DNA from: Galaxea fascicularis
Taxonomy: Eukaryota; Cnidaria; Anthozoa; Scleractinia; Euphylliidae
Direction of reading: 5' to 3'
Assembly (NCBI GenBank): GCA_948470475.1
Contig: OX419342.1
Span: 5,998,052-6,062,051 of the forward strand
Length of the DNA: 64,000 bases
How positions within the stretch are numbered: the first letter of the stretch is position 1; every line of letters starts with the position of its first letter. The notes under the pieces were generated by a model. It ran no database searches. It was given only the letters and a program-made list of their open reading frames with translations, and was not told the DNA's origin. Made by a program: the position numbers and the translations under genes. Below, piece by piece: positions 1-10,686 of this stretch.

Positions 1-25
1 GTGTTTTTTTCTTTAAAATTTTCAG

Positions 26-3000
26 GCTAAAGGATGCTACTCGCCAAGCAGATCGTATGACAAAAAACCACAAGAGTGCTGCTGATTCATTCATTAGGAT
101 CTCTAGTTGCATTTCGCAGATGGGTACCAGTGAATATACAGATATGGATCGTTTCCTCAACAAGGTATAAAATGTTTATTTTGTGTGGGTTTACAAAACC
201 TACAGTTAAAATGTGGCTAGGGGGAAGTTAAACAGATGTTTACTCCTTTACATTAGTTGGTAAGTGCTGTTTTCTGAACTCTTTTGGTCTAAGAAATGCA
301 ATAATTGTTAGGTGTAAAAATACACGTGAAGGATTCAGATCTGTTGAGGGTCCAGATAATGAAATAGGCCTTTAAAGATTGGATGTTCAAGTGTGAAAGT
401 AGTTAGTTGTTTCAAGAGGCAGGTGTCATACACTAGGCCCACCAAAGTTTTGAACAGGCTGTTAGACCTCAGGGTAGGCGTATCTACATATGTGGTAAAA
501 TTACACAACTTTGGAAACTCTGGAATCCCTGAACAGTGCCCAATACTGACTTTGTTCACATGTTTCATGTTTCCATCGTAATATTGCTTTGACCATTGAA
601 CTGAGTATAACAAAGATACCCTTTTTCTGAGATTATTTATTATTTATTTATGTTTTCCAGATGGCCGAGTATTTTGAGAAAGCTCGTAAATTGGAAGGTC
701 GTGTCGCCTCTGATCAAGACCTTAAAACTTCGGACCTACTCAGATATTACGTGCGAGACACTGAGGCAGCCAAGAACTTGCTGTATCGTAGGGCGAGGTG
801 TTTGGCTGACTACGAAAATGCGAACAAAGCTTTGGACAAGGCCAGAGTAAAAGGAAAGGAAGTTGCTGCTGTGAGTACTGAAATGGCTTGATTAGTTCTG
901 TTGTTTAGTGATGCAGGGCTGTCACTAATTTTTAAAGTAGATGGGGATATACAAAAAATAGCCAGGGATTTGAGTTGCTGTAGTGAAGTCAACATGCTGG
1001 TTTTATATCAAATTAGCTGGGGATAAACCTCAAAATCCCTGGCCCCCGGCCCTTAATGACAGCCCTGGTTGATTTTGTTATTGGTAACAGGTAACCGCAT
1101 GTTACTATAGAATGGCAAAATAATTTGAACTCAGTTATTGTTTTAGAAATTTCCAAATCTTTGTTTGTGGCAAACTTGTGAAATCCTTGATTATAGTTCA
1201 TCTTGTGTGATAAAATAACACTTGAGTCAGAGAATGTGGGAGGAATCAAGGTGGTGAGACTGGCTAACTCATTAACTTTCTCTCCATGAAATGGTGAAAC
1301 CTTTTTTGTCTTCAGTCGGATGAAATTTCATGTACTCAAGCTCTGACAGATGTTCTTGTAGACTCATACAAGCACACCATTCACGTTTTTTTTTTTCTTC
1401 ATCCTGTTTACTTTAGGCGGAAACAGCCCAGCAAACAGCAAGTGAAAAATTTGAACACATTTCAGAAGTAGCTAAACAAGGTAAATTAGGATGCCTTGCT
1501 TCTTCTTCTGAAGTCCAAATTCGGAGGAGGGCATCAGATTCCTTTACACAAGTTGGTAAAATATAACTTTTTTTGAGTTGTGAACCAGCGCACTTTGATG
1601 ATGTCATTATTTTGTAAATCTGTTTCAACTTACACTGTGAATAAAAATATTCACGATGTTTTGCCCATTCATTCTTTGGGGTAGTATTTTTTCTTCACTG
1701 TCAAACAGAAGGTTCTTAATTGTAAGTGTAACATATAACAATTTGTCATGCAATATACTTTCACGAATTTGCATTCAAAAACCTTTGTATTTTTAATTTT
1801 ATTCCGACGCGCGCAAGTGTTTTTTGAAACTCCGACTTCTCGTATAGAAGAGGGGAGTGGAGCGTTTTAAGTCTTACATCCCGGTGGGGTTGGCTAAAGA
1901 ATTTAAGGATATTACATAACAAAAATATTGTTGTTGCGTTGTACAGAACTGACAGACTTCAAAACAAGGAGAGTCCAACAGTTTAGGAAGAATCTGGTAA
2001 GTAGAACAAGCATTTTAGTTTGCCAAATGATAGTGTGTGAACTCACGGTTTGTAACCCGTTATGAAATAAAGGAGAGAAACATTGGCTAGACGCCTGACC
2101 CTTGGCAGCAGTCACAAAAACCAGGGGGCAGATGTATGGAGTCCTCCTAAGACTTGTATCGTAAGTATTGTTTTGTAACACACCAAAACGATGGGTTACC
2201 TACCCCCCTCCCCACCCCACCCCCTCCTTTTGTAATAGGTCGCGCGGTCACTAAGTGCGAAAACCGGTTTGAGCCAGCAGGCAAGGAACTGGAGAGATTG
2301 GAAAACATTTTGTAGACACGTTGTTGTTGTTTATTAAAAAGAAAACCGAATGTTGCGGAGCAATCTTACATTCCTTCCCGGCCGCTAATATCATCCTTTA
2401 CACCTTACCCTTCTGAGAAGTTGGCCTGAGAACTACGTTATAGCGTAGCTTAGCTTGTACTGTATCAAATGTTTATACCTCTAAGTGCATATGTGTTTCA
2501 TTTCAGACTGAGCGAGCTGAGTTGGAGCTAAAGCATGCAAAGGTAAAAGTAGTTGTTGCTCAACAAATTCCACCTTTGTTTTTATCCTGTGTGTACTGAA
2601 CAACACATTCACCTCTTGCCCAGTGAACATTGTCGAATAATATTCACTGACCCTGAGGTGAATTACTTCAGAGCTGGACTTCAGAGAAATCAGTAATCAA
2701 CACATTTTCTTCTCAGTGTAAGGGTCACATGTACATGTACCTGTGGGAGCCCCGCCATTTTGTTTTTGCTTGATATCCACCACCAAGTGCGGTGAATGTA
2801 ACGTCAGACAAGAAACAGCTCAACCAATCAGACTGTTGGAAACTCTTTGTTCAGCCCTGAAATTTTACTTATGGCAATTATGATGATTTGCACTGGGTTA
2901 TGAGTGAATGATTCCTTGGCATCACTGAATTGCCATAGTGTCAAAGGTATTCTTGACTACAGCTTTGCCAGGAATCTGTGCTGCTTGGTTCAACTTAGCC

Positions 3001-3081
3001 TTATCATTGCCTCACTTTGTTTTGTTTCAGGCGCACGTGAACCTGTTGAAAACGACACTAGCGCAGTTAAAGGAACTGTAG
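26..3081 (+). CDS. SNX6: Sorting nexin of the SNX5/6/32 group, C-terminal BAR-domain part (partial at left edge)
   Basis: Six GT-AG exons join in frame: 26-164, 661-870, 1417-1480, 1947-1996, 2507-2542, 3031-3081 (stop TAG). The joined protein carries stretches typical of the SNX6 BAR domain, such as DLLRYYVRDTEAAKNLLYRR, DYENANKALDKAR, DFKTRRV and LELKHAK. In animals these proteins pair with SNX1/SNX2 in SNX-BAR coats that bend endosomal membrane and return cargo to the Golgi. The BAR coiled coil forms the dimer, and the PX domain would be encoded left of the window. The wording around AETAQQ and DFKTRRV is nearer SNX6/SNX32 than SNX5 from memory; the exact paralogue is inferred. The protein ends in LAQLKEL, about where the human protein ends. 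The first ATG in the 661 exon is an internal codon, because exon 26-164 joins it in phase. Confidence 0.93.
914..1067. mobile_element. Short inverted-repeat element in sorting nexin intron 2
   Basis: CAGGGCTGTCA at the left is matched by TGACAGCCCTG at the right, enclosing about 130 bp without coding potential. Size and structure fit a MITE. It lies between exons 661-870 and 1417-1480. Confidence 0.6.
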
Positions 3082-3130
3082 CCCACAAACACGAACTAGG
3101 AGCATTCTAAAAGCAGTTTGATTATGCAGT

Positions 3131-3136
3131 AATAAA
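3131..3136 (+). promoter_or_regulatory. Polyadenylation signal AATAAA of the sorting nexin gene
   Basis: A canonical AATAAA lies 50 bp after the TAG stop at 3081. It implies a very short 3' UTR ending near 3150-3160. The site is read from sequence only. Confidence 0.55.
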
Positions 3137-3229
3137 GTACTTCGAAAACGTAACCTCAATAACTCTGAAAACAGTTGTCATCGTTAAATGCGAAGAATAG
3201 CATTTTTTCACTTAAGTTTTATTACTGTT

Positions 3230-3406
3230 CAGGGGTTTCATTAGAAGCCGGCAACCGGCGAAAATCGCCGCCTAGTTTGTCAGAATTTACCTCTCACCGC
3301 CGCCTACTTCGTCTAGATTTCACTAAAATGATTGGAAAAAATGAATCAGGTCGCCGTTTACTATAGCAAGCTCAGACGGCTATTTCAAAACTTATTGAAA
3401 CCCCTG
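3230..3406. mobile_element. Short inverted-repeat element downstream of the sorting nexin gene
   Basis: CAGGGGTTTCA at 3230 is mirrored by TGAAACCCCTG ending at 3406. The ORF running through the element has no recognisable protein content. Confidence 0.55.
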
Positions 3407-3929
3407 ACTGTTGGCACACTGCGTTAGAGCTTGGAAGAGTTATGCCATGATTGCTTGAACGTTTGTTACTGAAAAAAAAAAAAAGTCCTGAAATGCTTTT
3501 TCGTCTGTTAAATGTATTTCATATTTTAACTAATTTTAGACTTTACGTTTTCACTGACCGCATATCAAAGCTCTCGGGATGTCATAACATACAGTATGTA
3601 AGAGATGTAAAGCAGTTTTGCAAAGGTAGTTTTGATTTCAAAATTTACGTAGTGATAAATTCGCCGGTAAAGTAGGAATGCGAATTGTAACACTTTAATT
3701 TGGCTATAATTTTTTATTTGGAGTAACATGGACTTTTCGTGAGGATCCCATGTGCAAGATTCAACTACACCCTCGGGTTGTTTTTAAGTAATAAAAACGT
3801 GGCAAGTTCAGCCGAATGGTCGAATCTCTCGCACAAAGAGTGGTTTTCAGTTGAGTGTTGAAAGTAATTCACCTTTGTTTTGATTTCTTTATTTTATGTG
3901 GTGGATGGTTGGCAAGACCTGTTTTATTT

Positions 3930-4135
3930 TTCGACCAATAAGGTGCAAAACCAAAACTATTCGTTACTCACTCACGCATTTTCCGCGTTTGGTGCCCGCT
4001 GCACGTATTGCTTCGAATTCCGATTGGTTCGTTGCAGTGGTTGCTTTTATCGTGATTGGTCAGAGTTATAGCGCTTTTGCAACAGTCACGTGATCAACAA
4101 AGGTAAACACGTGCATAAACACGTGCACAGACGCA
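3930..4135. repeat. Copy of a dispersed CCAAT-rich repeat, with three CACGTG boxes at its edge
   Basis: The stretch has CCAATAAGGTGCAAAACC, then GCGTTTGGTGCCCGC, then two GATTGG boxes. The same order recurs near 15795, 41110, 49995 and 50575. CACGTG occurs three times at about 4087-4126, each time as an E-box core. There is no gene start downstream that I can support. Confidence 0.5.
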
Positions 4136-4524
4136 ATCAACTTTAGAGAGAGAATCTCTCCCTTGTTCAATATTTTCCTTAACATTTTTTTTTAAACGCT
4201 GTTCTTTGGATTTACTATTCTCACTATTTCACAGCATTGACCTGATACTTGAGTTCTTGCCAACCCCCTTTCCAGTTGGGGAAACCATTTAGCTCCTTCT
4301 ACAAGTTTACGATTTATAGTCAAGTGACCGATTGTTTCAAAAGACCTGTGTTTTTGGTCAAGACTTCACGACACTCAATCGAACACCACTCAATAACAGT
4401 TATTTGGAATTGGGCGGTCTCGCAAACAAGTTTAATGACGGACAAAACGCTACAGCTAACAGTGAATTAAACAATCGTCGAACTCGTGTGAGTGAATCCT
4501 CAGCTATTATAGCGTCCACGAAAT

Positions 4525-4948
4525 TTTGGTTTTATCAACGGAGTTGATAATGTAAATTGGCCGCCGTACAGGGATTCTAAAAGCTGACTTTTCGAGCGTT
4601 AGCCCTTCGTCAGAGCGAATCGAGGAATTATGGGCTGTGTATGGTTTATATAGAGAAGATAGAGCTGCGCGCTATTGATGGCTAGGTGGTAATAACGTGG
4701 AAAACAGTTTCGTCTTCCAAAGCGGCACCCTTGATCCCCACGGTATCAACAAACGCTTTTCATTCAATTAATGTATTCCTCTTTTTCACGTTACCACCAA
4801 TAGCGTAGCTCCATCTTCTCCATTTAAACTACACACAACCCATAATTCCTCGATTCGCTCTCACGAAGGGCTAACACTCGAAACGCCAGCGTTTAGAATC
4901 CCTGTACGGTGGTCAATTTACATTATCAAATCCGGCGATAAAACCAAA
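4525..4948. mobile_element. Fold-back element with long imperfect inverted arms
   Basis: The left arm starts TTTGGTTTTATCAAC and runs through GTACAGGGATTCTAAAAGC and TCGAGGAATTATGGG. The right arm is its reverse complement, ending GGCGATAAAACCAAA. Arms of about 170 bp surround a short centre near 4690-4790. No transposase is present, so this is a non-autonomous element. Confidence 0.75.
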
Positions 4949-5214
4949 CTTTTCTGTATCACTCCCCCACCGACGCAGCACCCCAGTTTCTCTGGAAACT
5001 AACCCCTTTATTCTAGCGTAATTCCATAATTCTACGACAAAACATCGAAATGTCAAGCAAGATCGAGGTACTTTGTTTTCGTCTCCATGCTCTCAACAAG
5101 CCCATCCCACAGAGTTATTGTTGTAGTCTGTTAGCCTCTTCGGTAAAATACTTGAGATAGGTGGAGCTGGTTTAGCTGAAAATGGAAAGCAATGAAAATG
5201 TAAATGAAAGACTT

Positions 5215-5395
5215 GTGGGTTGTGGCTTGGAGTGACAACATGTCCATGGCTGCTAATACTCGGGCGCAAACTTTATTTGGTAGATTTAAGGAGTAATGCC
5301 CGCCACCACTTATGACGCCGAGTGCTGGAATCGAACCCGGGACACATCGGTGGAAGGCGAGCACTCTCACCACTGCGCCAACTCTGCTCGCCGGG
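5215..5395 (-). mobile_element. tRNA-derived SINE
   Basis: On the - strand the head has an A box (TGGCGCAGTGGTGAGAGTGC, near 5361-5380) and a B box (GGGTTCGATTCC, 5328-5339). A non-tRNA body follows with GGGCATTACTCCTTAAATC. A second, headless copy of the body lies at 34855-34990. The fused body and lack of a clean cloverleaf argue against a functional tRNA gene. Confidence 0.8.
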
Positions 5396-6146
5396 AAACA
5401 GAGGGAGTTCAAACGACTGACCAATCCTAGAATAACGACTGCGACTGCGACTCCGTGAAATCTGACTTACACGACTGCAGCCGACAGACAGACGATTCAT
5501 CGAAAGCGCCGATTTGCGAAGCAACTGGACTGCTTACAGTCCGTCTTTTCTCTCAAAATCCGTCGAACGCGCAAGTTCGAATAACAACGCCGTTTATAAA
5601 GAGATTGGAGCGAGTCGCCGCCCGTCGTCTCGTGCCAAAATTTTCCCTTTTATCTCAAGAGAGAAATTCTAGAAAGAAACCAACTGCAAGTAGTCTACGA
5701 AGCAACAAACTGCACAAACGTGGAGTTTGTCGCGTCCACCGTTTCCTTCTGGCCCAAATCGCTCTGCGTCTCCACGCGGAGCAGCTTCAAACACCAGGGC
5801 CAAAAGCGTTAGCAGAATAAAACAAAAGGTCTATTTTTAATAATATAATAAGCCGCATTATGCATGCATTTTGATTGGTTCTCACTTATGATTTATGAGA
5901 GGACCGATGTACAGATGACGTCATCACTTTAAACTTTTTCCCGCTTTGAAGATTTCGACGGAATTTTACCAGATTAGGTGAACAAAGACGTATAAGAAAG
6001 TCTTGCCGAGGCTGTGGAAAAGTTCCAAAAGCAAGAAGAAGAGAAAAGGCACGTTTCTTTGTAGAAAATGACTTAAACTCGAGAAGTCTCGGTCGAGTGC
6101 CACCAAACGAAACACAAAATCTTTCTTTATTATATAAAACAAATAG
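5396..6146. other. Spacer without recognised gene
   Basis: One + open frame (5455-5820) begins at a GTG codon, has no good ATG context and resembles nothing I know. The rest is AT-rich unique-looking sequence. Confidence 0.4.
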
Positions 6147-6263
6147 ATTCCATGTTGCCGTGCGTCTGTTCAGTAATAGATCACAGAGGACTTCAAAATG
6201 TGGTAAGAATAACACATTTTGACGTCATCTGTGATCTGAACAGACGCACGGCAACATGGAATG
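6147..6263. mobile_element. Near-perfect hairpin, MITE-like
   Basis: ATTCCATGTTGCCGTGCGTC at the left is repeated as its reverse complement at the right end, and the arms continue inward through AGATCACAGA. The whole unit is about 117 bp. Confidence 0.65.
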
Positions 6264-6280
6264 TACTTGTTAAATTCTCC

Positions 6281-6392
6281 CTACAAGGGAAAGAAACAGA
6301 GAATGAAATGAAAAGAAAGGGAGAAAGAGAGAAGGAAAGAAGGAGGAAGGGAGAGAGAAAGAGAGAGAAAAAGAAAGATAGAAAACTAGAAA
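6281..6392 (+). repeat. Polypurine (GA-rich) tract
   Basis: About 110 bases are almost purely A and G on the + strand, built from GAAAG and GGAGAAAG units. It translates into a low-complexity Lys/Glu run that should not be taken for a protein. Confidence 0.75.
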
Positions 6393-6981
6393 ACCGCCCT
6401 AACGCCCCCTCTCACCGAAAAAAAGGCGGATTGTTAGTGTGAAGTTTGTAGCCAGTTTGCGAGCGGAAGAAGTTTTATATTTCAAGAACAATACTTAGTT
6501 TTGTAAGCCTATTTATAAGATAACAACATGTCTGCTTTGTCTCGGCGGGTTGTCTAAAAGCGTCAGGGGTCCACAAAATGTTTATAAAACAATCACAATT
6601 ACAATAAACTAATCATTAATCTGCGGTATTCTGAGGACTTTGTCACGCTTGGTGCCCTATTCAATTAAATCTGTTTTTTTAATGTCGTCGTCGCGTTCCA
6701 TTAAAATTTAAACTTGTTTTTCGCTATACAACATCTACATAAATTAACTTTTCCATTGTTATAAACATCATCTCGACTTACTCAAGCAATAGACACCGTT
6801 TCTAGATGATAACATTAGAATTCTAATACAATGTTCTAACAAATCTTAAGTGACCTTAGGCGCAAAATGCGCGATACAACTCGACCTTCCTTGGTCTTTG
6901 TTCTGTCCAAGAATGTTTAGAAACCAATGAAGCGAGATATACGCTGAAAAATTTTAAGTTTGACTCGGCACAATTGTTAAC
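6393..6981. other. 3' flank of the DUF1444-like gene, no gene seen
   Basis: AT-rich sequence without a supported ORF. It would hold the 3' UTR of the - strand gene that ends at 6982. Confidence 0.4.
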
Positions 6982-7851
6982 TTATTTTTTTCTTTTGATG
7001 GGTTGAACCCTCAGTTTTAGTCCAGCTACTTCTTCAAGCGTTGAAGGAACAGGAAATTCACCGGCGAATGATTTCGGCAAATATTTTGCCATCACCATTC
7101 TTGACTTGTTTAATCTAAGGCTTGTATTCAAGTGGTGAGGATCCGATGAATAGCGAAGCGACATTTCACCAACGATGCAAAGCCGGGTTTCCATTTTTGA
7201 TCCCACAACCATACATAGATCACTCGACGGTATAACCACGACTGGGTCTCCATTTTCCACGTCCAAACGCTCGATAAAACGGGGCAGCAAAACAACAGAT
7301 GCAGAAACCGAGCGCAAACTGGTGTTAATGTAGTAAATGCCAGTCTTGCTTTGCACCCATAAACTTTCTCCCAAATCGTCGAATTTCCTCTCCAGATTTC
7401 TAACAGCCACCTCCTGAAGCACGCTTTCCGAGGTCCCCCATGCCTCCAGATGGCTGGTCAAGATATAGCTCAGTGAATCAGGCTGTTCTCCGACAATCGC
7501 CAGAGTGTATCCGATGCCAGACCCAGAAACATTCTTGAGAGGTGCATACAAGACTCCCGCTTTGCCATTTGGGTCTATTTTCGTCAGCAGATCCTTGGTA
7601 ACGTCTACCCAAGACCTCGCTTTGAGCACAGGAAAAATTTTGGCACGGACATCAGCGAAATCTTCGATCGCCTCCCGATTCACGTTAAGGGTGCTTGATT
7701 TCTGCGTTGGTTTCCCTCCTGTAGCTCCCTCAGTATCTCCATTTGTGATGTCGGATTTCTTTACTGTGAAAGTGAACTTCTCTTCTGAGGTGCCAGATTT
7801 CACTACTCTGGTGTCTTGCGAGGAAGACACTTTCGTTGTAAATCTCATCAT
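6982..7851 (-). CDS. Intronless DUF1444 (YtpQ)-like protein, 289 residues
   Basis: One uninterrupted frame runs from ATG at 7851 to TAA at 6982. A second ATG follows at once, and an in-frame TAG a few codons upstream fixes the start region. After a Ser/Thr/Lys-rich leader of about 60 residues come elements that I recall from bacterial DUF1444 proteins: an IFPVLK strand, a VLYAPL strand, a LEAWGTSESVLQEVAVRNL helix and a GDPVVVIPSSDLCMVVGS strand-loop-strand. The C-terminus is basic (VQPIKRKK). The molecular role of DUF1444 is unknown, and the assignment rests on remembered pattern, not a search. The lack of introns contrasts with the other genes here and would fit retroposition or transfer from bacteria. 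The leader could be an organelle presequence, which is a guess. Confidence 0.6.
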   Translation of the reverse strand: MMRFTTKVSSSQDTRVVKSGTSEEKFTFTVKKSDITNGDTEGATGGKPTQKSSTLNVNREAIEDFADVRAKIFPVLKARSWVDVTKDLLTKIDPNGKAGVLYAPLKNVSGSGIGYTLAIVGEQPDSLSYILTSHLEAWGTSESVLQEVAVRNLERKFDDLGESLWVQSKTGIYYINTSLRSVSASVVLLPRFIERLDVENGDPVVVIPSSDLCMVVGSKMETRLCIVGEMSLRYSSDPHHLNTSLRLNKSRMVMAKYLPKSFAGEFPVPSTLEEVAGLKLRVQPIKRKK

Positions 7852-10299
7852 TGACTTGTTAACCAAACGCGCGCCCTAGAAAAATCGACACCCGTCTATT
7901 GTAAACCTCGAGGGAAAAACAACAAAACCTTGTCATAAATACAATGTATAAATACGTGATAAGGCCGGATATAAATAAGCCGTGACTGTAATTCAATGAT
8001 CCTTTTATCTAAGACAATACACGCAAAAGTCGATTGGCTTTGAATGGCCTTTTGTGGAATGCATCTTCGGACCTCGCCTTTTAAGTCATAAATACCCCAA
8101 ATAGCTAACTTGTAATAAATCACATAGTCCATATTCCAGTCAACTTGTTAATCATTGTCAATTAGGCTAATCCGCCCGGATAAAAAGTCACTTCTCGTTC
8201 CTGACTTCGTCCCTGGTCCCCCTTGCGGATTATTGAGATTTCAATTTCAAAATCGTACGCGCAACTGAAAATACTGTGCGTTAAATCTTGCCCTAAACCC
8301 AGCAAATGAAAATTACTGAACCAATGACCCATAAATGACAGAGTTTGTCATTAATTAATTTTAATGACTTTTAATGGTTCATGTGATAGTGCCCTGCGTA
8401 ACAAAAAGATTGATGTTTTTGGATTTTACCGTTTTCTAAAACCCCAGGTATCATCCTAGAAAAATAACCCAAACTAAATTTTTCCAGGTTTGCTCTCTGT
8501 TGCTATCCTAGGTGCCGGAGATGTTTTTTTTCGTTTGGAGGAAGGATGTTAGACTACAGTCGAAAACTTCTTTTTCTGCCCCACAAGATAACAATGAATA
8601 TATGACAGTATCAGTATATGACAGTATATGGAAAACACCATAAATAAACAATGGTATTATGTCTCCGCAAGAACTCATGCATTTATCTGATCGTACTGAA
8701 AACGTCCTGCAATAAAACACACTCGCATAGACAAAGCATGGGAAATTGAAGCAAAAGGGTCGAGTTTGTTTACAAAGAAATCAGTAGAGAAAGCGTCACA
8801 CTAACCTTTGCTGACTGCATTAAAAAATAAGATCGTCTGGATAAAAAAAAAATTGTGCCAAAAATGTAAAATCAAAGCAGTGGACTCTTTTGTCGGCTTG
8901 TATTACTTTAGCATGGCGCTTAGCTGGTCGTTCGAGATTTCCTCTTCAGACACATGGGCTCTTGCAACGGAACCTCTCTTTAACCTTTTACACCCCAATA
9001 GGTCACCATCTAACTTCTCCGCTTTACCGTATCACTATTCAGTCGTCAATAAAAAGGGTATAGGCATACAGAAATTGATCACCGCGGTTCAGTTGAATTC
9101 GCTCGACATGTAACACACGAAATAAGCTACAACAGTAAAGAGAATATACCTGTTCATATTGGGTTTTAAAAGGTTAGTATTCAGATACAATAACCTAAGT
9201 AGCCTTGGCCGTAAGCAAAACAAATGGCCGGAAAACGTTAGCTTATCGTTCCGCTTTCGATTTGATCTTTTCCGGCTTTGTGCACATCTTCTCAATTTCC
9301 AAGCCAAGACACTTTGGATTTTTGTCAAAAAATAATGCAAACAGCTCATCACGTTTTCGAGTTGAACAGGGTATAAATCCAAAACGACGGGCTAAGAGAG
9401 CGGAGAAGAGTACTTTCTTTTCCGATAAATGGACAGATTTTTTAGTAATATAATTTGTTACCTGAATTGTATACTCATTTTCCCACCTGCACATGTTAGA
9501 CTACGCAAAACCACCAAACCGTTATTTTATTCTACAGATTCTTAATAGTTGATAAGAACCCTCAATCTTTAAGTCGCACTTTTAGACACATTTAAAAGTC
9601 TCCAGTGATCTCAACTTTGAAAACAGTTTTGATGGTAATTAGTACTCCATTGAGGCGACAGTTGACTCAGCCGGGAGAGAAAAGTACTCTTGAGAGCAAA
9701 GTCGCTTAGGCCTGGTTTGGCAATAGATCGACGGTGTGGATCATGTGTTTGGCTAAGAGTAAACTTGCACTCAGTTTTTTTCGTACTCCTTGAGATCTTT
9801 ACAAATCCTCATCGTTTACTGAAATAAAAATTGATTATTTTTCCTCTAAGAAGAGAATTTTGTAATAACCTTTTATTGCAACCTCAGAAAAACATCAATT
9901 CCGATCGCCATAAAATTTCGATCAATTTGTTATTCAAGGATTCTTCCCGTAGACTCTAAAATTTCTGACTGAGATATCGTCCAAAATTTCTTGCTTAAAA
10001 GCGTGATTGAAAAATGGACCCTTGACCCCCAAAACGCTAGCTTCTTTAAGCTTTTACGAAAAAATAATTTTAAAATCGCTTTACGTTTTAAAGGAATATT
10101 ACTTTACGGAAGTAACAAACGCGTGCAACAACTCATAACTATTAAACCATAATTATCTCTAATAATCAGTTTATTTGTGGAAATTCGACGATACGACGAA
10201 AATTTTGTGAATGCTTTTAAAAGTCAGAACAACGCAAGGAAAGTATGTGTAACTTGAACTCAACTTGGCAAAAATCTATAGTTGGCAACGAAGTCCAGA
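7465..10299. repeat. Tandem duplication, copy 1 (2,835 bp)
   Basis: This unit repeats at 10300-13134 at a constant offset of 2,835. In the lines I compared there was no substitution, and a 10-base A run had equal length. It holds the first 129 codons of the DUF1444-like gene and about 2.4 kb of its upstream DNA. The junction is GTCCAGAATAGCTC, with essentially no homology between the two original ends. Confidence 0.93.
9243..9494 (-). CDS. Unidentified small ORF inside the duplicated unit (also at 12078-12329)
   Basis: The frame reads up to 83 residues with a plausible mix, including ALLARRFGFIPCS, FALFFDKNPKCLGLE and a Lys-rich end. It lies about 1.4 kb upstream of the DUF1444-like start on the same strand. 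I recognise no family. It could be an upstream exon, a remnant or chance. Confidence 0.18.
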   Translation of the reverse strand: MCRWENEYTIQVTNYITKKSVHLSEKKVLFSALLARRFGFIPCSTRKRDELFALFFDKNPKCLGLEIEKMCTKPEKIKSKAER

Positions 10300-10686
10300 A
10301 TAGCTCAGTGAATCAGGCTGTTCTCCGACAATCGCCAGAGTGTATCCGATGCCAGACCCAGAAACATTCTTGAGAGGTGCATACAAGACTCCCGCTTTGC
10401 CATTTGGGTCTATTTTCGTCAGCAGATCCTTGGTAACGTCTACCCAAGACCTCGCTTTGAGCACAGGAAAAATTTTGGCACGGACATCAGCGAAATCTTC
10501 GATCGCCTCCCGATTCACGTTAAGGGTGCTTGATTTCTGCGTTGGTTTCCCTCCTGTAGCTCCCTCAGTATCTCCATTTGTGATGTCGGATTTCTTTACT
10601 GTGAAAGTGAACTTCTCTTCTGAGGTGCCAGATTTCACTACTCTGGTGTCTTGCGAGGAAGACACTTTCGTTGTAAATCTCATCAT
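10276..10686 (-). pseudogene. Truncated second copy of the DUF1444-like gene
   Basis: The first 129 codons equal those of the full gene at 7851. At the duplication joint (10300) the frame runs into former spacer DNA, adds SGLRCQL and stops. It lacks the conserved C-terminal half (the VVVIPSSDLCMVVGS part), so it is unlikely to act as the parent does. It keeps the same upstream DNA as the intact copy and may still be transcribed. Confidence 0.75.

Noticed and set aside
5318..5393. tRNA gene
   Set aside because: A and B boxes are present, but the sequence is fused to a SINE body that recurs at 34855; no clean acceptor stem forms.
5455..5820. 121-codon + frame
   Set aside because: It begins at GTG, not ATG, has no recognisable domain and no splice support.
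6982..7866. Start of the DUF1444-like gene at 7866
   Set aside because: That codon is TTG. The first ATG is at 7851.
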